A program made the position numbers and the translations under genes. The notes below the pieces were generated by a model. It ran no database searches and was not told the DNA's origin. It was given only the letters and a program-made list of their open reading frames with translations. From Anodontia alba (taxonomy: Eukaryota; Mollusca; Bivalvia; Lucinida; Lucinidae), in contig OZ024828.1 of the NCBI GenBank assembly GCA_964016985.1, forward strand, positions 33,371,136 to 33,435,135: 64,000 nucleotides of DNA, given 5' to 3'. Below are positions 53,593 to 62,433 of this stretch, piece after piece; the stretch's first letter is position 1, and every line of letters starts with the position of its first letter.

Positions 53593-54784
53593 GGTCCGTG
53601 TATTCATACATGCCACACCTCACACTGTGAGACAAAATCTCACAGAATTTTGGCCCTTCTGGATCCCATTTCCCATAAGATTTTCAAATCTCACAGAATT
53701 CTCATACCATTTAATAAGCTATTTTTTGAAGAACTAGAAATAAATCACACATTAGCATGGCTGTCCCAAGCTTAATTCATTAAAATAATGGCTTTTAACT
53801 TACTTATATAAGCTTGAAAGTGATTTTCAGAAAAATCTCACAGAATTTCGTCAAATCTCCCCTAAAAATTTGCAAAACCTCACAGATTTCTGCCAACAGC
53901 TAATGGCATGTATGTGTATTTGGAATAAATAGGGTAAACACTAAAGGCTGGAAGCAGGTTTGCCCATCCTGAGGGCTGTTACAGTTCAGGCAGTACAAAA
54001 TCATTTGATACTTTCTTATATATCATGAACAATAAAAGCCCTCAGTTTACAAGTAAGCAGGCTGATCTGGGTTACATGAGTAGGCTGATCTGAGTTTTGT
54101 TGTTCTCACATCATAATGATCCTTCTCTTTTGATATATTTTGAATTTCAGACTTAGAAAATGGGTCTTCAAGGTATAATTGATCTTCAACATGAGAAAAT
54201 GAAATATATGCCCATTTAAGGCTCAAATCAGCCTGTACATATGCTGGCAACTCTGTGGACAATTCTAGGATCAACAGCTTTTTCAGGCAAACAGCAAAGT
54301 CTTGTCAGGCTGCATGGATGCACAGGATGATCTAAGTCATTACTGAACACATATTTCAAAGGTCCATTTCTCATATTGCAGTTCAATTATGTGAAGAGTG
54401 AGGATCCAGATCAGCCTGTGTTTCAGTAACAATGTGGTCTAAAGAAGGCTTTTCTTTTTGACATTTATTTTACTACACTGCAGCTGGTGTTAGTGCCATG
54501 TGGCAGTGGTAGAACGTCTCTCCGTACATCACCATAGTGCAGATTATATTTCATTTCCTTTGGGATTATTGGGCCCATTGTGGTGTATTTGAAAATGGAG
54601 TTCTGCTCATGTATACGCTAGAGGGCATAGGCAGCGTTGCAAACTTCATTACTGCTTATGAAGCGTCTCAATAAAACCGAGACTCCCATTTTCTAATCTG
54701 TAGTGTGTTCTTTGTTTCCAAAGGCTATTTTTTTTATGTTTATTTCACTTCTCATTGAGATTCGTGGATAGTAACATGGTGCTC

Positions 54785-54985
54785 TGCCTGCTGAATCTTT
54801 CGGAGAGTTGGCCTTGCTGTCATTGACTTTTGGCAGGAAGTTTCTTGCCTCGCTTGGAGCCAATTTAGGGCTTGGGCCCTTTTTTTTGTCTATCCTATTC
54901 TTCTCTTCTTCCTCCATGTCTCTGGGAGAAGGCTTGACATGACTGAAATAATGTTGACAGGGCAGTTAAACCCAAAACTCATTAC
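54785..54985 (+). repeat. SINE type 3 copy
   Basis: TCTTTCGGAGAGTTGGCCTT, TTGGCAGGAAGTTTCTTGCC, GGAGCCAATTTAGGGCTTGG, GGCTTGACATGACTGAAATA, TTGACAGGGCAGTTAAACCC. Matches 45070-45275. Confidence 0.7.
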
Positions 54986-54989
54986 TGTA

Positions 54990-55201
54990 TTTACCGTATT
55001 TACCCATTGAGACACCTTAACTCTTTAACATACTTGTCCTAAAATTTGAAAAAGTATATTTTACTACCTGTTGATACATTTAAAAATAGTGCTCTTTGAG
55101 TGGCAAACAGTCTAGACCCTGGTCAGATACAGCCTTCTGCAGCATCTGATCTGGGTCTACACTCTCTGCTCAGGCCTGTCTGTCCCAATACCTAGGTTAT
55201 T
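54990..55201 (-). repeat. Family A MITE, complete
   Basis: CCGTATTTACCCATTGAGAC left end, GTCTAGACCCTGGTCAGATA core, TGTCTGTCCCAATACCTAGG right end. Confidence 0.8.
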
Positions 55202-55526
55202 ACAGTAATATTCTATAGTATGGAATGATTCTGTGAGTGGATTGCAAATGTACTGACCAGATAGTGCATATGCAGGGGAACTATGCCTTTCGTACCTGTC
55301 CATATATTCACTAAAGCTCTCTTTTCTGCTGATTCATTTTTATCGGGTTTCTGCATGAAATGACACAATGTCGTAACATTCTTGCTGAAGCATTTAAGGC
55401 ATTTACCCTGAATATTGGGTCACTTTGACTTGTTTTAAACAGTATTTATTTCTCTTTATGATAGCATATATGTTTGGACAAGCAAACAATTACACAATTA
55501 CAAGATAGAGGATCTGGACAAAAGCA

Positions 55527-55740
55527 TTAACCCTTGTCCTGTTGAACCCGGATATACCCTGTCTTTGCAAACAGTGTAGATCCAGATCAGTTGGCTTCTG
55601 AAGAAGCCAACTGATCTGGATCTGCACTGTTTGCCATTCAGTATGTGAAAACAAATCAACAATCTGGATCTAGCAATCTGATTGGCTGACAATAAGTAGT
55701 AGGCGTGGCATCTTAATTTATTCAGCATGAGAAGGGTTAA
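55527..55740 (-). repeat. Family B MITE, complete
   Basis: TTAA at 55527-55530 and 55737-55740; perfect core GATCCAGATCAGTTGGCTTC with CTGAAGAAGCC. Confidence 0.88.
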
Positions 55741-55780
55741 GCCTATAGAGGCAGTTACCTTACCTTGACTTCTTCCCATA

Positions 55781-55945
55781 CTAATCCTAAAGATTGAACA
55801 AGTCCATGTTACTATCTGTTTATGTATCTTAAAATCTGCTGAATGAGTGGCAAACAGTGTAGGCCCAGATCAGATGCCACATTCTGTGGCTTCCTATCTG
55901 GGTCTACATTGTTTACTTAGGCCTGTCTGCCCTAATATTTAGATA
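55781..55945 (-). repeat. Family A MITE
   Basis: CAAACAGTGTAGGCCCAGAT core facing TGGGTCTACATTGTTTACTT, right end GGCCTGTCTGCCCTAATATT. Confidence 0.75.
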
Positions 55946-56001
55946 GATATTAGATAAGGTACAGTGAGAAAAATGACATGGTGAAAAGGATACCTAATTT
56001 C

Positions 56002-56214
56002 TTAACCCTTGTCCTGCTGAGCCTGTATATATACTGCCTTTGCAAAAAGTGTAGCTCCAGATCAGTTGGCTTCAAAGAAGCCAACTGATCTGGATCAGCA
56101 CTGTTTGACATTCAGTATGTGAAATGATATCATCCATCTGAATGAAGTAATCTGATTGGCTCAAAAATTTGAAAAAGGCGTGGCATCTTAATTTATTCAG
56201 CATGATAAGGGTAA
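56002..56214 (-). repeat. Family B MITE, complete
   Basis: TTAACCCTTGTCCTGCTGAG left; core AGATCAGTTGGCTTCAAAGA; right end CAGCATGATAAGGGTAAA. Confidence 0.84.
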
Positions 56215-56488
56215 ATTGAAGAATAAAGGCCCAGATCAGTCTGTTCATCCTTGCCGTAGAGTCTGCTGGAAAAAAAAACAGAACCCCTGCCCCGCTAAGC
56301 AGGCTGATTTGGTCTTTTCTGTTTGCCTCAAGAACTTAGTCATATAGTTCTGTATATATTGACCCTCAGTTTATTCCAGCTGTGTCACAACAGACTTTAT
56401 TAAAAATGTAACACCACGTGTGCAATTTGTGCTTTTGGCTAATGTTGGATTTAGAGGCTGGACTTCCCTCTTTCTGTATATACTATAT

Positions 56489-57033
56489 TTGCTCTAAATA
56501 TTTGGGCAAACAGGCCTGAGCAAACAGTGTAGACCCAGATCAGATGTTGCATTCTGTATCATCTGATCAAGGTCAACTACACTGTTTGCCACTCATCCAG
56601 CAGTTATTAAACACAATTTACCGTATTCTACCTAATTACCTCACATACTCCTATAAGCGCACAGTCAAGTAATTCCGCAGTCTTCAAAATACAGCCAGTG
56701 AACTTTTTGTCTACTTGTTGTTAAAGGCATATGTTGTGGGAACCCATTTGAATTGACAAGTTGATGCAATTCAAATGAGTACCCACAACATATGTTCTGA
56801 TAGAGAAAATCAGAAAAAAAAACACAAAAACATCGCATAAGCATCATTTAATAAGTTCCTTTTGCTGATCAGTTTTAAGTGTATCCTTAGTACATATTTT
56901 GCAAGTTTTCCAAGTATTTTCCAAGAAAAACCTAAGTGCACAGTGTGGTAATTAGGTCAAATATGGTACATCTAAAATGGACTTGTTAAAATTTATGACA
57001 AATATGGTAAGGAATTAAGGTGTCCGAATATAC
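56489..57033 (+). repeat. Family A MITE split by a family E insertion
   Basis: Left part 56489-56620 (GTAGACCCAGATCAGATGTT core to CACTCATCCAGCAGTTATTA) and right part 56970-57033 (CATCTAAAATGGACTTGTTA, AAGGAATTAAGGTGTCCGAA). Together they give a normal family A element once 56621-56969 is removed. Confidence 0.82.
56621..56969 (+). repeat. Family E MITE nested in family A
   Basis: TACCGTATTCTACCTAATTA left, AATTAGGTCAAATATGGTA right; core AGGCATATGTTGTGGGAACC and ATTGACAAGTTGATGCAAT. Confidence 0.85.
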
Positions 57034-57169
57034 ATGTAAATGGTCCCTAAATAGGTAGTGGAATTGTAAGTACAGAAAAAAGTACAGATGTTCACATAGG
57101 TACACTCTGTTAGCAATCCAGATGAAGTACACACATAATTTTCAACGAAGATAAAAAGATGAATTTTTT

Positions 57170-57285
57170 TTCTGCACAAAAATATAATATGATTGTTTTT
57201 ATTAGAATAGCCTCTGTGAGATATTTCTAATGAGCAGCTACAACATACATTTTTATTGAGAAATAAGAAAAAATATTAGAATACA
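57170..57285. repeat. Family G foldback, diverged
   Basis: ATTTTTTTTCTGCACAAAAA and AGAATAGCCTCTGTGAG with TTCTAATGAGCAGCTACAAC as the right arm. Confidence 0.65.
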
Positions 57286-57294
57286 TTACTGTAA

Positions 57295-57478
57295 TAACCC
57301 TAAGTATTGGATCAGACAGACCGGAGCAGATAGTATAGACCCAGATCAGATGCCACAGAATGCAGCATCAGATCAGAGTCTACACTGTTTATCACCCAAC
57401 CAGCAGTTTTCAGATACATCAGCAGGTCTAAATTTTAGAATAAGTATGGTAAGTTGTCCCAGTATTAAGGGCAAATAT
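57295..57478 (+). repeat. Family A MITE
   Basis: TAACCCTAAGTATTGGATCA left, TAGACCCAGATCAGATGCCA core, CCCAGTATTAAGGGCAAA right. Confidence 0.8.
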
Positions 57479-57614
57479 GATAGGTTGAAAACAGGATCTT
57501 TTCTGCTATAATGCACTCTTGTCTTCCTGATGTCAACATGCCATGTGTAAACATTTATGGCTCTGAGCAGTTTACTGTCTTCTCAGTAGATATATTCTGT
57601 AGTATGCATTGATT

Positions 57615-57700
57615 CTGTTTGTAGACAATGAGAGTCCAGATCAGACTGCACAATTGTGCAGTCTGATCTGGGCTCTCATTGCCTACATATGGCATAAAGG
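57615..57700. repeat. Family I-like perfect hairpin
   Basis: ATGAGAGTCCAGATCAGACT then GCACAATTGTGC at the tip and AGTCTGATCTGGGCTCTCAT. Confidence 0.8.
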
Positions 57701-58198
57701 CCCTTTTCATGCTGTGTGCTGTGTATGAGTTCTCATATGAACTACATAAAGCAAAACAAAGTTATTTTAATCATCCAATAAAACTTAATCATGTCCAGAA
57801 AAGCCATCTTTGTAAATGAACTGTCTCATAGGAAGCTCATCTTTACATGCAAAAAGTAAAATGTCCTATCCACACTGCTCATGCCTCAATTACAAAAGTA
57901 GCCACTGTTTGAACTTTGTAAAATTCTAATATTGTGCCCAGGCCAGACTGCATATCTACCGTTAAATGGTTACATGTACAGAAAGTTTGGTCTTTCCACT
58001 GACACTGTATAAATTGGTTTTTGCAAAATACTAGACTTTATTATATCATGTGTTTGTGCAGGTGAGTTCTGGGGAAATTATCAGATTTTATCACGTCAGA
58101 GGAGACAATTCAAGAACTATTAGCTAAATTAAATTGAGACATGTGACCATACACATGACTTCCACTAATCAATAAGGAATTTTAACAGGAATAAACAA
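57701..58198. other. Intergenic or intronic DNA, nothing recognised
   Basis: AT-rich sequence with no open frame, hairpin or repeat match that I can support. Confidence 0.4.
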
Positions 58199-58662
58199 CT
58201 GGGCCCAGTTCTTTAAAGCATAGTTAAGCTTAATAAACTTGTTAACAGTGAAGCTTAACTTTAAGCACACTCTTGAGTAGCTTCAGCAGATGACAAGCTG
58301 ATGATGTTTTCTCATATTTTTCCAAGAAAATAAAGTTTGACATTTCATGCAAACTGTCCCCTATTAATAGACAGACCAAATTTTCTTCAAAATGTTGTCT
58401 GCTGAAGTGTTATATAAACGTCTAGTAAAACAGGATAATTCAGAAGCTTAGTATTGTTATTTATGCACTGAAACGGGCTCCATAGCGCTGTTGGAAGCAC
58501 ATCTGACTGCAGATCCAGGGTTCACAAGTTCACACTCCAGCTTGGCCACATAACTTTCATGGAATTTGATCGTAAAAACTTTTCTACGGCCATTCTCCCC
58601 CTTCTGTTGATTCAAGATGGACCGTTGTCAGCTACTGACGAAAATATGTGCATAAGTACTGG

Positions 58663-58893
58663 TTAACCCTTAAAACGCCAAGAAAACCTGCATCTGAAAA
58701 TGTTGTCTGTTTTTGTCTTCTGCTGAAATTTTCATGCAAACTTTTCAAACCTATTTCTGCATACAGGCAAACAGTGTGGACCTAAAGGAGCAGTCTGATC
58801 TGGGTCCACAATGTTTGCAAAAACGACTTTTAAAATTACAAGCAGATGACAAAGCAGGCGACAATTGTTGTGATCGGCAGTTTAAGGTTTAAC
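58663..58893. repeat. TTAA MITE with CAAACAGTG core, nested in SINE
   Basis: TTAACCCTTAAAACGCCAAG left and GGCAGTTTAAGGTTTAA right; core GGCAAACAGTGTGGACC facing GGGTCCACAATGTTTGC. Resembles the ends of 12362-12571 with the core of families A and B. Confidence 0.8.
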
Positions 58894-58934
58894 TGCTTAG
58901 AAGACTAAGCTTGTCCAGTAACAGTGTGGTTAGG

Positions 58935-59116
58935 TTAACCTTTGTCCTGCTGAATAAATTAAGATGTAACGCCCATTTCTAATTTTTAGCCAATCAGATT
59001 TCTTAATCCAGATTGTTGATATAAATTCACACACTTAATGGCAAACAGTGCATATCCAGATTAGTTGGCTTCTTCAGAAGGCAGGACATGTCTGGGTTCA
59101 GCAGGACTAGGGTTAA
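58935..59116 (+). repeat. Family B MITE nested in SINE
   Basis: TTAACCTTTGTCCTGCTGAA left, TTCAGCAGGACTAGGGTTAA right; core right arm partly lost. TTAA flank occurs once at this place in the SINE at 16970 (as GTAAACTGACCG), supporting insertion with TTAA duplication. Confidence 0.85.
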
Positions 59117-59484
59117 CTGACCAGCTTGACATGACACTAATGGGTTGAATGGACTGTAAAACCTCAATTCAGCTCAACTCACTTAAACGTATCTTGTCGG
59201 TACTCATAGCTATTCCACTGAGTATCCACAAGGTATGATGAAAAAGTGACTAAAATTATCCTAAATTATCATCTCAGTTAAAACTTCCTCTGAGTTGCAG
59301 ACTTAGAGACAATTGCAAAGTTATTACACCCCCTGCAAACTGTGTTTGTGGAGGAACAGTAAACTGTTTTAACTATCTGTCTGTTACATTTTGGTCATAG
59401 CAGGGGATATCTAATAAGCACTTGTTTTTCTCTACGTCTGGTTAGTTAACAACTTTATAGTGATAACAGTGCTTTGCTCATCTG

Positions 59485-60055
59485 TTAACACTTTGCATGC
59501 TCGATAAAAATTTCAGCAGACGATGGGGGGTGGTCAAGTGGTGCGAAGGTGTCATGTATTTTGTGTTACCAGGGTGTCCAACTGATATTGGCTTACAGTT
59601 GGGCAAGGCCTGCTATCCTTGTAGTAGGTAAGGGTAGAGGGGGAATGTTTTTATTTCTTCTGTTTTTCTCTTTTGTTCCTGTTCCTCTTTCTTCCCTGTT
59701 CCTCTCTTTCATCTCTTCTACTCTCTCTTCTATCTCTTTTCTCCCTTTCTCTGGGAGGTGACACAAAATTACCCACAAGGGTTGATGTGTTGTTAAACCC
59801 CAACAAAATCAAATTTCAGCAGACAACATTTTGAAATATTTTTTCTTATTTTTCCTAGAAAATAAGATCTGACAATTCATGAAAATTGGCTCCTTAGGGG
59901 CATGCTTGGTCACTGGCTTGTTTACCCTTGAAAATTGGATTATGACATTACATGCAAGGAGACAATTTGTATGAACTGTCAGATCCTATTTTCTAGGAAA
60001 ATTAAAAAAAAATATCATCAGTTTGTTATCTGCTGAATCTGCCCATAGCATGTAA
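59485..60055. repeat. Family C MITE split by a SINE
   Basis: Left end TTAACACTTTGCATGCTCGA to AATTTCAGCAGACGA (59509-59523); SINE at 59524-59811; right part from AATTTCAGCAGACAA (59812-59826) through ATTTTTTCTTATTTTTCCTA and GAATCTGCCCATAGCATG. Confidence 0.8.
59524..59811 (+). repeat. SINE type 2 with target-site duplication
   Basis: Head TGGGGGGTGGTCAAGTGGTG resembles a tRNA A box; GCTTACAGTTGGGCAAGGCC and CTTTCTCTGGGAGGTGACAC body; tail GTTAAACCCCAACAAAATC. Flanked by a direct repeat of about 14-15 bases, AATTTCAGCAGACRA. Confidence 0.83.
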
Positions 60056-60621
60056 AGACATACAAGAACTGATGACGGCTTTCAGATAAGAAAGTAGATA
60101 GATGTTCTGAAGAATTACCCATGAACTTTCTCACCCACCCTGACCCAATACACATCTGCTCACCCTTTATTCCCTATTTTTACTTAATAAAGTGGTGAAT
60201 TGGGGCATCTGCCCAATTTCTGGATAAATGAAACATTTATTTGTATGATTTTGTAAAATCTCAGAAATAAGAAACGTTTTTGTTTATCAAATGAGAAATT
60301 CCAAAGTTGAAAGCTTAAACTGTAATGTGGTGACCATAAATAAAAGCAGAAAACATTTACAAAATATTTTTCTTATATTTCTCAGTAACTAAGACTTGAC
60401 ATTTCATTCATATTGTCCCCAAAGGTAAAGACAGGTCTTACTGTCATAGTTTTCTTGACAAATGTTAAAAGATTGAAACAATTCAGATAATTGGAGCAAT
60501 ACCTGTGAAAGCTGGAAACTTTTGTACAAGTTGGAAGAGGTTGCCAGCTACTGAGCTTTGTCACTGAACTTATTTCCCTAAATCAAAAACCAAAACGTTA
60601 TCTTGAAAAAATAAGGTGGAA

Positions 60622-60642
60622 ATATATATATATATATATATA
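60622..60642. repeat. (AT)n microsatellite
   Basis: About 21 bases of alternating A and T immediately left of a family B element. Confidence 0.95.
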
Positions 60643-60651
60643 AAATCAAGT

Positions 60652-60874
60652 TTAACCCTTGTCCTGCTGAATAAATTAAGATGCCACACCCATTTCTAAT
60701 TGTCAGCCAATCAGATTACTTGATCCAGATTGTTGTTATAAATTTACATACTTGATGGCAAACAGTGCAATTCCAGATCAGTTGGCTTCTTCAGAAGCCA
60801 ATGAAGAAGACGACTGATCTGGATCTACACTGTTTGTAAAGGCAGGTTTCCGTGTTCAGGAGGGCAAGGGCTAA
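60652..60874 (+). repeat. Family B MITE
   Basis: TTAACCCTTGTCCTGCTGAA left; core with a small duplication (GAAGCCAATGAAGAAGACG); right end TTCAGGAGGGCAAGGGCTAA. Confidence 0.84.
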
Positions 60875-61236
60875 ATCAGTTCTGGTAGCCTTTGGAAAAA
60901 TATTAAACTAATGCTTAGCATGCTTGGTAAAATTTTCAGCATGCTTGGTAAAATTTTCAGCAGATGAGGCATAAAAAAAAAACAAAAAAAAAAAAAAACA
61001 GCTGTTTCCACTAACATGCTGAAAAAAAATTTGGTTGGTAGGTAGGAGAAACATTTTTTTATTTTTCTGTTTTTTCTACAGAAAAGAACAGGGTTGGGCC
61101 TGTAATTTTATGAAAATACAGGTATTTTGATGAGGGTCAGTGCTTTACTTTTCCATTTTGCATTTTTACTGATAAAAAATAGCAGAGTCGGGTGTTTGAA
61201 ACAGGGTCGGTCGAGTTAGTGGAAAACAGCTTTTTT

Positions 61237-61385
61237 TTTTTTACACCTGACATATTGAAATGACATTTCATGCAAGTTGTCTCCAGTGGAGACAATTTGC
61301 ATGAAATGTTAAATGCTGTTTTTTTGAAAAATAAGAAAATCTAAATACTTTGTCATCTGCTGAATAAGCCTGTGCAGTATTAGTG
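61237..61385. repeat. Family C foldback
   Basis: TGACATTTCATGCAAGTTGT, CTCCAGTGGAG tip, ACAATTTGCATGAAATGTTA right arm. Confidence 0.78.
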
Positions 61386-61436
61386 TAATGGAATCAGGAA
61401 TTGCATGATAAAAATGATTATAGGTCACTGGCTTGT

Positions 61437-61637
61437 TTAGCCTTTACCACTCTCTGGGCTAATTCAGCAGATAACAAATTGATGATATTTTTCTTATTTT
61501 TCCCAGAAAACATGGTTTGGCATTTCATGCAAATTGTCTCCTTTGCATGAAAAGTCAAACCTGTTTTCTGGGAAAAATAAGAAAAAAAATATTTCAATAT
61601 GTCTACTTCTGAACTTTTTCCCCAGAGTGCTAAGCAT
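61437..61637 (+). repeat. Family C MITE
   Basis: TTTAGCCTTTACCACTCTCT left, GGTTTGGCATTTCATGCAAA and TTTGCATGAAAAGTCAAACC arms, CCCCAGAGTGCTAAGC right. Confidence 0.8.
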
Positions 61638-61689
61638 TAGGAAAATGATTAATGAATGATTTATTTTTCAATGAGGAGGTCTACATAAA

Positions 61690-62220
61690 TTCAGCAAATG
61701 ACAAGGATATTTCTCTTACTTATCCCAGAACATAGGATTTGACATTTCAGAAAGTAGGATTTGACATTTCAAGCAAATTTGTGGGGCCCCATAGCGCAGG
61801 TGGTAGTGGGTCTATTGCAGAGTCAGGGGTTGCAAGTTTGATCCAGTGAGCTCGGCCTCATAAATTCCTCAGAGATTGATCATGAAATCATTTCAACAGT
61901 CCTTTTCTCCTTTTCCCTAATTCAAGAAGGTCAATGAAATATCAGTTACTGGTGAAAGTTGGTTAAGTGCTTAGAGGATTAAGCCTGCCCAGGAAAAGTG
62001 TGAGTAAGTTCAACATGACCTTAATAGTGTTGATTGGGCTGTAAAACTGCAACTCAAACTCAGATTCAAGTAAATTGTCTCTTTGCAATTTGCATGAAAT
62101 GTCAAACATTATTTTCTGGGAAAATAAGAAAATTAGGAGACAATTTGCATGAAATGTCACATCTATTTTTCTGGGAAAAATAGGAAAAATATTGCAAAGT
62201 GTTTTTTTTCTTTTCCTAGC
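61690..62220. repeat. Family C MITE split by a SINE
   Basis: Left part to TTCAAGCAAATT (61768-61779), SINE 61780-62064, right part from TTCAAGTAAATT (62065-62076) to GTCTCTTTGCAATTTGCATG and the closing arm. A second arm follows at 62133-62195. Confidence 0.8.
61780..62064 (+). repeat. tRNA-headed SINE (type J), full length with target-site duplication
   Basis: GGGGCCCCATAGCGCAGGTG A-box region, GGTTGCAAGTTTGATCC B-box region, then AGAGATTGATCATGAAATCA, TCTCCTTTTCCCTAATTCAA, GCTTAGAGGATTAAGCCTGC and GGGCTGTAAAACTGCAACTC. Flanked by TTCAAGYAAATT on both sides. Confidence 0.85.
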
Positions 62221-62433
62221 ATGCTAAGCATTAATTTACCTCAGAGGTTAGTACTTTTATCCAATCAGATACCGATAAAAAATGTGGTGGGTGTAGCTGA
62301 ACTCCCATTCAGATAATTTCTCAACTTGAAAGACAATCTGTCGGCATAGTTTGTGCAAATAATAGTTCGTCTGTCATTACTGACAATGGCCAGTCTTAAT
62401 CACATGTGAGAAATGCTACTGTTTGTGTGTTCT

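Larger units (their letters stand above)
58476..59170 (+). repeat. SINE (type J) carrying two nested TTAA MITEs
   Basis: SINE head CTCCATAGCGCTGTTGGAAG, body CCTTCTGTTGATTCAAGATG, then interruption at a TTAA near 58663 (MITE with GGCAAACAGTGTGGACC core, to about 58893), SINE resumes ACTGCTTAGAAGACTAAGCT, second interruption at 58935-59116 (family B), SINE resumes CTGACCAGCTTGACATGACA to ACTGTAAAACCTCAATTC. The uninterrupted order is seen at 16900-17035. Confidence 0.87.

Noticed and set aside
54693..54917. Lysine/glutamate-rich minus-strand open frame
   Set aside because: Low-complexity reading of the T/C-rich middle of a SINE; no supporting start context or neighbours.
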